A stretch of DNA of 64,000 nt from Anaerofustis stercorihominis DSM 17244. Lineage in GTDB: Bacteria > Bacillota > Clostridia > Eubacteriales > Anaerofustaceae. The notes under the pieces were generated by a model, which ran no database searches, was not told the DNA's origin, and worked only from the letters and a program-made list of their open reading frames with translations. The stretch covers positions 1-64,000 of the forward strand of contig NZ_DS560019.1 in assembly GCF_000154825.1 (NCBI RefSeq), written 5' to 3'. This document shows positions 53,598-62,588 of this stretch, piece after piece; the first letter of the stretch is position 1, and every line of letters begins with the position of its first letter. Position numbers and translations under genes: made by a program.

Positions 53598-55058
53598 TTA
53601 TTTGGTTATGACAGGTCTTCCTCCGCCGAATTCACACCCGCCTTCACAAGGAATGACACAAAGGAAATTATATTCACTTTCACCATCCAAAATTTTCTTA
53701 ACTTCTTCTTTCGAAGCTTTAAGCCCGTTTACAACAGCGCATTTGATTTCCTTGCCATCGGATAAATCGAATGAAAATTCTTTGATATTTCCTTTATCAT
53801 TCTTTATTGAAGCTTTTTCTCCAAGTCTTATTATAGCGTATGCAGTGTTTACGCTCAAGAAATAAGGATTGAATACCCCTGTATAATCAAGGTTATCAAG
53901 AGGTTTGTTATCAGCCTTGTTTAAATCGATACCGCTTGTTTTTATCAGTTTTGCAAGCTGTCTTGTGGTTATTGAAATATCTATCCCCGATGTCTCATTG
54001 GTTTCAGGGAGAAAAGCAGTGCAGTTCTCAACTCTGGTTAAATGAACATCTTTATCTATATTCCTGTCAAGATAACCTTCTTTAAACCTAGTATTTATAT
54101 CTTTCCTTATTTTAGAAAGATTGACAAAAAGATCATCAGCTTCAGGGTAAACATCTTCTATTTCTCTACGTATACCCGATGAACAAGAATAAATCAACGG
54201 CTTTCCTTCAAGCATATTCTCCTTAAGTAAATATGCAACGGCATTCATTTCCTTTATTAAATACTCTTCATAATCTATTACTTCGGAAAATCCCAGCTTG
54301 TTTAAAACATCTACGACCTTTGCCTTCATAAGAGCATTATCTACCCCTACACCTTCAGCTAAAGTTTCATATGTACCATGTGATAATAAGCAGATATTAT
54401 AATATGTATCTTCACCCAGTAAATCGTATATTTCTTCCGTAGTACCTCTTTCAATCAAAGCCCCCGTAGGACAAACCGTTATACACTGCCCGCATCCTAT
54501 ACAGTCGCTGTGAATGATAGGTATATTAAAAGGAGTAGCAACAGTAGTTTCTTCGCTTCTGTTAATAAGGGAAATGGCTGAAGCACCTACTTTATCACTG
54601 CACATACTTACACATCTATTGCATTTTATGCACTTGCTTAAATCTCTCGTAACAGCACTGAAACTGTTATCTATTCCCTTTTCGAACTCTACTTCGAATT
54701 CACCGGGACCTGTGAGATATTTATTTGCCATAGTCTGAAGTTTGCAGTTCCCGCTTTTTTCACATGTCGTACACTCACAGTTATGATTGGCAAGAGTAAG
54801 TTCAAGAATTGTCTTTCTTATATTTCTAAGTCTTTTTGTGTGAGTCTTTACTTCCATTCCTTCAGAAGCATGTGTTACACATGCTGGAAGCAACTTCCCG
54901 CCCACATCTACCATACACATCCTGCATGACGCAGGTCTGTTTAAATCTTTTAAATAGCAAAGTGTAGGGATTTCGATCTTTGCTTTTTTTGCAGCCTCTA
55001 AAATCGTCGTACCTTCCTTTACTTTTACTTCTATATTATCAACAGTTAAATTAATCAC
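53598..55058 (-). CDS. HydA-like iron-sulfur protein with degenerate [FeFe] hydrogenase domain
   Basis: 486 residues, shorter than typical HydA. N-terminal [2Fe-2S] cysteines (LCYLKD...SCRMCMVD...ACVT), a His-Cys3 site (HNCECTTCEKSGNC) and two [4Fe-4S] motifs (CIKCNRCVSMC, CIGCGQCITVCPTG). From ~240 it is homologous to the H-cluster domain: L1 is YSCSSG instead of TSCCPGW, L2 is ENCTAFLPE instead of MPCTAKKFE, L3 is IPCEGGCEFGGGRP. The H-cluster ligand Cys of L1 and the L2 Lys are lost, though four cysteines remain. SITTRQLAKLIKTSGIDL confirms homology. Likely an electron-transfer subunit with NuoEF-like partners rather than a working hydrogenase. Confidence 0.85.
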   Translation of the reverse strand: MINLTVDNIEVKVKEGTTILEAAKKAKIEIPTLCYLKDLNRPASCRMCMVDVGGKLLPACVTHASEGMEVKTHTKRLRNIRKTILELTLANHNCECTTCEKSGNCKLQTMANKYLTGPGEFEVEFEKGIDNSFSAVTRDLSKCIKCNRCVSMCSDKVGASAISLINRSEETTVATPFNIPIIHSDCIGCGQCITVCPTGALIERGTTEEIYDLLGEDTYYNICLLSHGTYETLAEGVGVDNALMKAKVVDVLNKLGFSEVIDYEEYLIKEMNAVAYLLKENMLEGKPLIYSCSSGIRREIEDVYPEADDLFVNLSKIRKDINTRFKEGYLDRNIDKDVHLTRVENCTAFLPETNETSGIDISITTRQLAKLIKTSGIDLNKADNKPLDNLDYTGVFNPYFLSVNTAYAIIRLGEKASIKNDKGNIKEFSFDLSDGKEIKCAVVNGLKASKEEVKKILDGESEYNFLCVIPCEGGCEFGGGRPVITK

Positions 55059-55060
55059 TT

Positions 55061-56311
55061 TTATTCCTCCCTCTTAAGTGCATTCTTAAATTCTTGTGAA
55101 AAATTTGTATATGCACTGATAAACGGAATGATTTGAGCTTTTCCGCTGCCGCATAAAGAAGCGTCAAGGGCATTTACTATTCTTACATAATTTTTAAGAT
55201 CTGTTAAAGTACCTTGTTTTATCTTAAATCTATCCATTATTTTCTTAAGTTGTCTGTTACCTTCTCTGCATGGAACGCATTTACCGCAGCATTCGTGAAA
55301 GAAAAAATCTTCAACGACAGATAAATAATCAATTACGCTGTCATCTTCGTCAGCTACTACTATAGCTCCCGAACCGATATTTCCTTTGACCTTTTTCATA
55401 CCGCTGTAAGTATAAGGGATATTTAATTTTTCATATGGGACGATTACTCCGCTCGCCCCTCCGATTTGCACAAATTTAGCTTTTTTACCGCCTTTTATAC
55501 CGCCTGCGATTTTTATTATATTTTGTACTGTAGTACCGAATTCAACTTCGTAAACCCCGGGATGTTTGACTTTTCCGCTTACACATACCATTTTTGTCCC
55601 CGGACAATCTTCCACTCCGTATTTGAGTACGGTCTTAAAACCGTTTTGCATCATAGTCGCTATGACACTTACGGTTTCGACATTTATAACAAGAGTAGGT
55701 TTATTATGAAGCCCGCATTCTTTTACATAAGGAGGTTTACTCCTAGGTCTTCCGCTCTTGCCTTCGATACTTTCACACATGGCAAAGCCTTCACCGCATA
55801 CATAAGACCCGCCTCCGGAAAATAAAGATAAGTCAAAATCAAAACCGCTTGATAGAATATCCTCACCCAAAAAGCCTTTGTCATAAACCTGCTTAATTGC
55901 AAATTCGATGTCTTTATGCATGAAAGTATATTCTTCTCTTACATATATATAGCCTTTATTTGCTCCCGCACAAAATGCAGAGATTATTATACCTTCTATA
56001 ACCTTATATATCCCGTTTTGAAGAAGATATTTATCTTTAAATGTACCCGGTTCACCCTCGTCGGCATTACATAATATATATCTGTCTCCGTTTCCTTTGG
56101 CTTCTCTTGCCTGAGTAAGTTTTCTTCCTGTAGGATAATTTGCACCGCCTCTTCCCTGAAGTCCACTATCTGAAACATCTTTAACTGTTTTTTCATATCC
56201 TTGGAGTATTGATTTTTTAAGCCCTTTGAAACCGCCTCTTTTTATGTATTCATCTATATTAAAACCGTCGTAGGTACCATAATCTTTCGTGATATATTTT
56301 ACCGTTCCCAT
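55061..56311 (-). CDS. NuoF/HydB-like NADH-binding flavoprotein subunit
   Basis: 416 residues. GRGGANYPTGRK (FMN/NADH loop), NADEGEPGTFKDKYLL (NADH site), SGGGSYVCGEG, and the C-terminal [4Fe-4S] site with CCGKCVPCREG and SLCGSG. It lacks the N-terminal thioredoxin-like and C-terminal ferredoxin extensions of full HydB. It oxidises or reduces NAD(H) via FMN and passes electrons to the HydA-like partner, 2 bp downstream. Its start overlaps the NuoE-like stop by one base. Confidence 0.93.
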   Translation of the reverse strand: MGTVKYITKDYGTYDGFNIDEYIKRGGFKGLKKSILQGYEKTVKDVSDSGLQGRGGANYPTGRKLTQAREAKGNGDRYILCNADEGEPGTFKDKYLLQNGIYKVIEGIIISAFCAGANKGYIYVREEYTFMHKDIEFAIKQVYDKGFLGEDILSSGFDFDLSLFSGGGSYVCGEGFAMCESIEGKSGRPRSKPPYVKECGLHNKPTLVINVETVSVIATMMQNGFKTVLKYGVEDCPGTKMVCVSGKVKHPGVYEVEFGTTVQNIIKIAGGIKGGKKAKFVQIGGASGVIVPYEKLNIPYTYSGMKKVKGNIGSGAIVVADEDDSVIDYLSVVEDFFFHECCGKCVPCREGNRQLKKIMDRFKIKQGTLTDLKNYVRIVNALDASLCGSGKAQIIPFISAYTNFSQEFKNALKREE

Positions 56312-56793
56312 TACTTAGCCCCCTTAAGCTTTGCTATCAAAGCCTTTATTTTTTCTTCATTCAATCTTCCAACCACATTATCATTCACTCTTACCGCGGG
56401 AGCTACATCACATGCACCGAAACAAGGCACAAGTTCAAGAGTAAACAGCCCGTCTTCTGTGGTTTCGCCTTCTTTTATTCCAAGTTCTCTTTCAAAAATT
56501 TCTTTTATTTTGTCTTTTCCGTTTAAACTGCATGCTGTCGCATTACAAAGACCAAGAATATATTTTCCTCTTTTTTTTGTACTTAAAGCGTCAAAATAAG
56601 TAACGACTTCGGAAACCTTACTCAAAGGGATTTGCATTTCATCCGCTATATATTTTGCAATATCAAAATTTATAAATTTCCCCGGGATTTGTCTTTGTAT
56701 CTTTAGAACTATCTGCAGTAAATCAGATGGATTATTGTCATAATATTCAATGATATTTTTACATACCTTCTTAATTTCTTCTGGTAACTTCAA
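56311..56793 (-). CDS. NuoE/HydC-like [2Fe-2S] subunit
   Basis: 160 residues, thioredoxin-like ferredoxin. Cluster cysteines are in GLCNATACSLNGKD near 83-88 and CFGACDVAPAVRVN near 124-128. The N-terminal helical bundle starts KKVCKNIIEYYDNNPSDLLQIV. First gene of the E-F-HydA-like operon; AGGAGG lies upstream. Confidence 0.93.
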   Translation of the reverse strand: MKLPEEIKKVCKNIIEYYDNNPSDLLQIVLKIQRQIPGKFINFDIAKYIADEMQIPLSKVSEVVTYFDALSTKKRGKYILGLCNATACSLNGKDKIKEIFERELGIKEGETTEDGLFTLELVPCFGACDVAPAVRVNDNVVGRLNEEKIKALIAKLKGAK

Positions 56794-56984
56794 AATAGTA
56801 TACCTCCTAGTATATAGTTTAAGTATTATATCAAAAAAGTATCAATTATTCAATTAAATACAATTTACTAATAAATTATTTTTACTTATAAAATATGCTT
56901 TAAAAAACAAAATACTTAATATAACATTGATTTTTGATTAATTTTACTTATACTTAATATATAAAACAGTTAGGAGAAATATAT

Positions 56985-57818
56985 ATGTTAAATATTGGAG
57001 CACACATGTCCATAGCAAAAGGCTATGAGGCAGCGGGAAAAGACGCACTCTCAATCGGAGCAAATACATTTCAGTTTTTTACACGTAATCCAAGAGGCGG
57101 AAAAGCAAAGGATTTAAGTGAGAAAGATATAGACAGACTGAGAAAAATAATGGAAGAAAATAACTTTTCGGATATACTTGCTCATGCACCATATACTCTT
57201 AATATGGCATCGGCAAAAAAAGACACAAGAGAATTCGCCAAAGAATTATTCAGAAAAGATCTTGATATAATGAACCAAATCCCCTCACATTTATATAACT
57301 TTCATCCCGGAAGTCATACTACCGATTCTATTGAAGAAGGTATATCAAGAATACAGGAAACATTGAATGAATGTATAAAAGAAGATGACGACACCTTCAT
57401 TCTTTTGGAGACAATGTCCGGTAAGGGAAGTGAAATAGGAAAAACATTTGAAGAACTCAGAGAAATTTTAGACAGGGTAAAGTTAAAAGATAAAATGGGA
57501 GTATGCATTGATACATGCCATGTTTTCTGTGCGGGATACGATATAGTAAATGATTTGGACGGAGTCCTTACAAAATTCGATAAAGTAATTGGACTTGATA
57601 AATTAAAAGCTGTTCATTTAAATGATACAATGAACGATTTTAACACAAATAAAGACAGACATGCAAAAATAGGAGAAGGATTTTTAAAGACAGAACCTCT
57701 TATCAATTTTATAAACCACCCCGCAATAAAAGATTTACCGATTTTTCTTGAAACACCAAACGAGCTGGAAGGATATAAAAAAGAAATAAAGCTGCTTAGA
57801 GAAAATTATAAATATTAG
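56985..57818 (+). CDS. nfo: Endonuclease IV (AP endonuclease)
   Basis: 277 residues, TIM barrel with a trinuclear zinc site. Motifs in order: IGAHMSIAKG, HAPYTLNMAS, FHPGSH, LLETMSGKGSE, CIDTCHVFCAGYD, AVHLNDTMNDF, RHAKIGEGF, LETPNE. It cleaves 5' of abasic sites in base-excision repair. AGGAG precedes the ATG. In an operon with the cyclo-ligase gene 8 bp downstream. Confidence 0.96.
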   Translation: MLNIGAHMSIAKGYEAAGKDALSIGANTFQFFTRNPRGGKAKDLSEKDIDRLRKIMEENNFSDILAHAPYTLNMASAKKDTREFAKELFRKDLDIMNQIPSHLYNFHPGSHTTDSIEEGISRIQETLNECIKEDDDTFILLETMSGKGSEIGKTFEELREILDRVKLKDKMGVCIDTCHVFCAGYDIVNDLDGVLTKFDKVIGLDKLKAVHLNDTMNDFNTNKDRHAKIGEGFLKTEPLINFINHPAIKDLPIFLETPNELEGYKKEIKLLRENYKY

Positions 57819-57826
57819 AGGATAAA

Positions 57827-58375
57827 ATGGATAAAACAAAACTTAGGAATGATATTTTGAAAATACTTAATAATATTGATATAAATATCAAAAATAACAA
57901 AGATAATAAAATTTACGATAAATTGATTTCAAACAAAGATATAAAACACGCAAAAAATATCATGTGCTTCGTAAGTTTCAAAGACGAAGTTAATACTCAT
58001 AAATTTATCAAACATTTATTAAAAAATGACATAAACGTTTATATTCCAATCATAGACAGTAAAAATAAAGTAATGAATATCTCTAAGCTTAACTCTTTTG
58101 ATGAACTTGAAACAGGTTTTTATAATATCTTAGAACCTAAAAAAGAATATATAAGGATTTGCAGCCCGGAAATATTGGATGTGATAATCACGCCGGGAGT
58201 TGTCTTCGATAAAGATAATTACAGAGTCGGTTACGGAGGAGGTTTTTATGATAAATTTTTTTCTATTAAAAATCTCAAAGCCAAAAAAATCGGAGTTTGT
58301 TATAAAGAACAGATTATGGATAAAGTTCCGAGAGAAGATTATGATATTCCCGTGGATTATATAATTCATGATTAG
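57827..58375 (+). CDS. 5-formyltetrahydrofolate cyclo-ligase
   Basis: 182 residues. The C-terminal GVVFDKDNYRVGYGGGFYDKFF is the ATP/folate signature and DVIITPG precedes it; the N-terminus is basic. It converts 5-formyl-THF to 5,10-methenyl-THF with ATP. Downstream of nfo with an 8-bp gap (AGAGGAT as ribosome site). Confidence 0.92.
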   Translation: MDKTKLRNDILKILNNIDINIKNNKDNKIYDKLISNKDIKHAKNIMCFVSFKDEVNTHKFIKHLLKNDINVYIPIIDSKNKVMNISKLNSFDELETGFYNILEPKKEYIRICSPEILDVIITPGVVFDKDNYRVGYGGGFYDKFFSIKNLKAKKIGVCYKEQIMDKVPREDYDIPVDYIIHD

Positions 58376-58401
58376 CAAGTAAGCATTTTAAACCAATAAA
58401 C

Positions 58402-58437
58402 AAAAAACTCTGAAGTATATATACTTCAGAGTTTTTT
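58402..58437. terminator. Bidirectional terminator
   Basis: AAAAAACTCTGAAGTAT-AT-ATACTTCAGAGTTTTTT between the cyclo-ligase gene and the convergent surface-protein gene. Confidence 0.9.
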
Positions 58438-58446
58438 ATCATAAGT

Positions 58447-59460
58447 TTATTTTATGTATCTTCTTTTTTTGCAAAAAATTACTGTTATACCCATTGCTAC
58501 TATACTACAAACAGCTAACAGACTCCAAATAATTACATTATTGTTATCTGATGTATCAGGAGAATTAGGTTTAGATATATTCGTATCATTTGATGTTGAA
58601 TTATTTTCATTACTTGAATTTCCGGTTGAATTATAATTTGGATCTACAGCACCGCAGACAGCACATTTACCATTTTTATAATCATGTGCTTTTTTAGCAA
58701 TCACTTTTCCTTTTTCTATTGTTTGATTGCATATTTCACAAACCTTATCTCCGGTATAACCTTCAGATGTACAAGTTGCTTTCTTTGCACCTTTTGTTAC
58801 AAGTTTATGAGCATGTGTTAAAATTTCACTGCCGGAATCAACTTTTGAACCATTTACAACTACATCTCCTAAGCCCTCATTCTTTACTGTAATACCGTTA
58901 TCCAATTCGGATAAATCAATATCACCGGATAAAATTACTATTGTATCACCTTCATCAGCATTTTTAGCAGCTTCTTTAATCTTATCTTTTCCTAATACCC
59001 ATACTTCCGTTCCCTCGGATGAAGTAAATTTAGCAAAAGATGTACCATCAGGTACGAATTCACCTGGATCGGCAGAATGAATACCACCTGTTACATTAAG
59101 GACAGAAGATTTATCAACGCCATCTCCAATAGTTCCTAGAACTTTAGATGATGTAAATGTACCTCCTTTAACATTGATGATACCTGCGGAATCTGCATTT
59201 CCGCTTGATACAAATGCTATCTGATCCGCATTTACGATAGCCGTTGAATTTTCAGGGAAAGTTATACTTCCAACCTTACCCTCACTATTTACCTGAGCAA
59301 CAACTCCATACTTACCTTCAAAATTACCGCCATTAATTACCGTTTCACCATATGTTTTTATCGCACCCGCACTATCGCAAGTAAAATTACCGCCGTTAAT
59401 GACAGTTTTTACTCCGCCTGCTGTACTTATAGCAGCATTATAACTCCCGCACCCGCACAT
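58447..59460 (-). pseudogene. 3' part of a frameshifted surface protein (repeat, Cys-ribbon and sorting-like tail)
   Basis: The reading frame continuing the gene whose 5' part is at 59427-59930. It encodes repeated INGGNF-type beta-helix segments (TVINGGNFTCD, TVINGGNFEGK, INVKGGTF, LNVTGG), a segment with CTSEGYTGDKVCEICNQTIEKG and CAVCGAVD, a Ser/Asn linker, then SPDTSDNNN, a hydrophobic helix and KKRRYIK. The tail resembles a cell-wall sorting signal with PDTSD in place of LPXTG. The apparent ATG start is probably only the point where the frame opens. Confidence 0.8.
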
Positions 59461-59930
59461 GAAAAATTACCGCCTTCGATTGTCATTTTATTACCTACAT
59501 TATTTATGGCAACAAAATATCCGTTTCCGGTATAAGAAATACCTCCGGTTTTATCAGCAGAACTGTCTTTTATAGTCAAATTCGCATAATTTGCAACAGG
59601 AATAGACGTTCCCTCAATAGTTTTACCGTTTAAATCCAAAACAATGAGCGGATCCGCTTCCCCTCCAAACTGCTTACCGAAACTAACTGTTTTACTATTA
59701 GCCAAAGAAATATTCTTTAGTAATTTTACAGTATAAGAACCGTCTTCATTTGCTTTAATCGTTGCTGCATCTTCCCCCCATGCTGATATAATATCATCAT
59801 TGGTAGTTTCACTTGTAATCCATAAACTATTAGCATCTGTTACTGTATCTCCACTAGCAAAAGCAGTAGCAGGAAATATTGTTATAAACATAAATGCACT
59901 TATAAGAATGGATAACATTTTTCTTTTCAT
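59427..59930 (-). pseudogene. 5' part of the frameshifted surface protein (signal peptide and beta-helix start)
   Basis: The ATG at 59930 follows GGAGG at 7 bp and starts a signal peptide, MKRKMLSILISAFMFITIFP. Then come LDLNGKTIEGTSIPVANYANLTIKD and TIEGGNFSCAGAG, after which the frame ends in VIMLL. The matching continuation SYNAAISTAGGVKTVINGGNF lies in the next frame, so a single-base indel in the G-rich GCGGGTGCGGGAG (59,440-59,455) splits the gene. Real decay, phase variation or sequencing error are all possible. Confidence 0.8.
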
Positions 59931-59953
59931 ATTATATCCTCCAAAATTATTGT

Positions 59954-60044
59954 AACATTTTGACACTTTTCCAATTAATATAATATTATATAAATAAACA
60001 AATAACTATTCTAAATTTATTTTAAAACCATTATAATTAACCTT
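59954..60044 (-). repeat. Direct repeat copy A (promoter region of the surface-protein gene)
   Basis: About 90 bp very similar to 60451-60541; the first 42 bases are identical, the rest diverged. It includes TATAATATTATAT-type sequences upstream of the 59930 start. Confidence 0.75.
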
Positions 60045-60266
60045 AAAGCATATATTTTGTAACATGAAGTTATATTACATTTACAGTAAAAGTTTGTTGT
60101 GGTTTAAATAATAATATATTATATTATGTCAAAATAATGATATTATTAATTATATCATACTTGTTTCAAAATGTATACAAAAATATACAAGATTTATATA
60201 ATTATCACATTTTAATATACTACTATATGCTACCAATCACAAATCAAAAAGATATTATAGCTAAAT

Positions 60267-60428
60267 TTATATACCTATTTTTAATAACTCAACAAACTGC
60301 TTTGCAGTCCTTGCACTTCTTCCGTTGTTTCTTATGGCAAAAGCTTCTGCCTTTATATATAAGTCTTTTTCATCGATTTCCACTTCATATTGCTTTGCGA
60401 GATTTTTTACGATATTTAAATATTCATC
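60267..60428 (-). pseudogene. 3' remnant of an ATP-binding protein gene (DUF815-like C-terminus)
   Basis: Minus-strand frame without a start: DEYLNIVKNLAKQYEVEIDE then KAEAFAIRNNGRSARTAKQFVE, ending LLKIGI and a stop. The RNNGRSARTAKQF segment resembles the C-terminal end of DUF815 AAA-type proteins. A stop directly precedes the fragment. It sits between the two direct repeats in the 59,931-60,617 gap. Confidence 0.6.
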
Positions 60429-60450
60429 TTATATTTTCCATAACTATTAG

Positions 60451-60541
60451 AACATTTTGACACTTTTCCAATTAATATAATATTATATAAATCAACACAA
60501 AAATAATTCTAAATTTACTTTAAAAGTCAGTGTATTTAACC
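60451..60541 (-). repeat. Direct repeat copy B
   Basis: The second copy of the ~90-bp sequence at 59954-60044, located upstream (minus sense) of the DUF815-like remnant. It suggests duplication of an upstream region and loss of the gene it once served. Confidence 0.75.
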
Positions 60542-60573
60542 TGAACGAATAACATTTTTACAAAAATAATAAT

Positions 60574-60600
60574 AAAAAAAGCGATTTTATCGCCTTTTTT
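60574..60600 (-). terminator. Terminator of the repeat surface-protein gene
   Basis: AAAAAAAGCGAT-TTT-ATCGCCTTTTTT, just past the stop at 60618 on the minus strand. Confidence 0.85.
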
Positions 60601-60617
60601 CTAAAGTTAAATATATA

Positions 60618-61151
60618 TTATTCATTTTTCTTTTTAACATATATAATAACCGAACCGATACCTATTATACAAACGACCAAAAGACCTACATACAAATACA
60701 TATTGGAATTATCCGAAGTATTCGGAGTTTCGGGTTTTGATTTTTCATTATCTTTTACTTCTAATTTGGGAATAGACTTCGTAAATTTTTCCCCGCATCT
60801 TTTGCATTTTGCTTCTTCGAGACCTTCCTTATTCTTAGTAGGATCTTTGATTATTTCATAATTATCTAAATCATGACCTAAGGCATCAGTATACTTATCT
60901 ACATAAGTATCATTACATCTCGTACAGGTATAAGTTGTATATCCTTTTTCGGTACAGGTTGGAAGAGTAACGATTTCTTTATATTCATGTCCGAGTTCAG
61001 CTACATAATCTTTTTTTATATCTGCATTACAGCCATTACAATGATACTCTGTATATCCCTGTTCCATACAGGTTGGGTCAATAGTATCTCCCTTAACAAG
61101 ATCTGCATGATTATCGGCATTTACGGCAACGTAATTATCTTTTATATCATT
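60618..61151 (-). pseudogene. 3' part of a decayed surface protein (Cys-pair repeats and sorting-like tail)
   Basis: Continuation of the gene starting at 62422, after an in-frame TGA (61152-61154) in the second repeat. It encodes the rest of the repeats (MEQGYTEYHCNGC, CTEKGYTTYTCTRCNDTYVDKY, CKRCGEKFTKS), then KPETPNTSDNSN, a membrane helix and VKKKNE. An ATG at 61067 (MEQGYTEY) opens a 149-residue frame, but it lacks a signal peptide. Confidence 0.75.
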
Positions 61152-61400
61152 TCAGCAGTCATTACAGTGATAATTTGTATATCCCTGTGCTACACAAGTT
61201 GGAGCTATAGTATCTCCCTTAACGAGATCTGTATGATTATCGGCATTTACGGCTACGTAATCATCTTTTATATCATTTCCGCAGTCATTACAGTGATAAT
61301 TTGTATATCCCTGTGCTACACAAGTTGGAGCTATAGTATCTCCATTAACAAGATTAACATGATTATTTGCATTTATTTCTCCGTATTCATCGCTGCATAT
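61010..61400 (-). repeat. Tandem 126-bp (42-residue) repeats
   Basis: Nearly three copies with a 126-bp period, encoding a DTIxPTCxxQGYTxYHCNxC unit and a DIKxDYVAVNADNH unit. The two right-hand copies are almost identical; the leftmost is diverged. One copy has GGA changed to TGA at 61152-61154. Confidence 0.85.
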
Positions 61401-61417
61401 TTTGCACTCTGCTTTTT

Positions 61418-62422
61418 TTAAGCACGTAGCTGTACCGCTTTATGATTAGTACAATTAATGGTTCCGTTATTGGTAAAGAGAGAACCTGCAACCAAATCAG
61501 TATCTCCGTTATTATTAAAAACTCTGTTATTGATTAAAGTTCCTTTATCGGTTAAAGTTCCGTTATTGGTTAGAATTCCATTATTGATAAGGCTGGTTCC
61601 CGAAGGGATTTCCAGCTTATTGGTACTTTCTATTTCAAAAGTATTTCCGTTTTTTATCTCATATGTCCCATAAACTGTTCCTTTAGAGTTAGTGACCTTA
61701 CCATCACTATTTACATCATAACAATTTAAGTTGATATTAGCGTCATTGTATATAATCGAATTTGTAATAATTTTGTTGCCGGAAATTCGATTTGCATACA
61801 AAACTGCATTCTCAATATTTATGTTCGTAGCACATAAACCAAAAGATAAATGTGTGTTTGAACCACTTACAACGACCTGTACTCCTGTAATATTAACAGT
61901 ACCGCCTCTTCCATTGTAAAATGAACGACCTATACCTGCTCCCGTATCACCGCCGGCAGCTTTACTACCACCAACAGCATAAACATATCCGCTTTCAATA
62001 TTTATGGTACCACAACTGTCTTCATCAGCACGTGCACCGATTGCAGCACTCCCGCCATTATAATAAGAACCTCCGGTAGCATAAAGCTTTCCGTCTCCTT
62101 TTATTGTAAGTACAGCACCCTCGGGAACATGGATCCCGCAGCCTATACCATCGATAGTAGCGGCAAGCCTATTTACCCCTTTAATGATTAATGTTAAATT
62201 TGACCCAGGCTTAATATCTATACAAGTGCCTCCCGATATGCTGACATCCGTCAATGTTATAGTTGCGTTAACATTCTCAGCCACGGAAATACTTCCCGGG
62301 GATCCAGTAAACTCATAGGATCCGTCAGTAGTAATCGGGCTTGCCGAAAATATATAGTTAGGCATAAAAAACAATGAAATCAAACAACAGAATATAAATC
62401 CCAATATTTTTCTTTTACACAT
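61418..62422 (-). pseudogene. 5' part of a decayed beta-helix surface protein
   Basis: 334 residues ending at a frameshift. Signal peptide (MCKRKILGFIFCCLISLFFMP), then carbohydrate-binding/beta-helix-like repeats (GGSYYNGGSAAIGARADEDSCGTINIESG) and NNGTLTDKGTLINN-type repeats. After NCTNHKA the correct continuation (GTATCLKKAECKICSDEYGE) is one frame over near 61,433, then the tandem repeats and, further on, a nonsense codon. Two independent lesions make this a true pseudogene more likely than a sequencing slip. Confidence 0.8.
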
Positions 62423-62550
62423 AAAAACCTCTTAATTCTTTTCCCATACAAAAACAAAAACTGGTTACTTTACCTTTATATTAGATATTATAGCATAAAT
62501 ATTCAACTGTGCAATTATTTTACCACAATACTCAAATGCTCATTTAAATA

Positions 62551-62579
62551 AAAAAATGACCTAGAACAGGTCATTTTTT
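62551..62579 (-). terminator. Terminator of argH
   Basis: AAAAAATGACC-TAGAAC-AGGTCATTTTTT right after the argH stop. Confidence 0.9.
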
Positions 62580-62588
62580 GTCTTATTT

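Noticed and set aside
60137-60460. Plus-strand 107-codon open frame in the surface-gene gap
   Set aside because: Antisense to a recognisable DUF815-like remnant and very AT-rich; no ribosome site.
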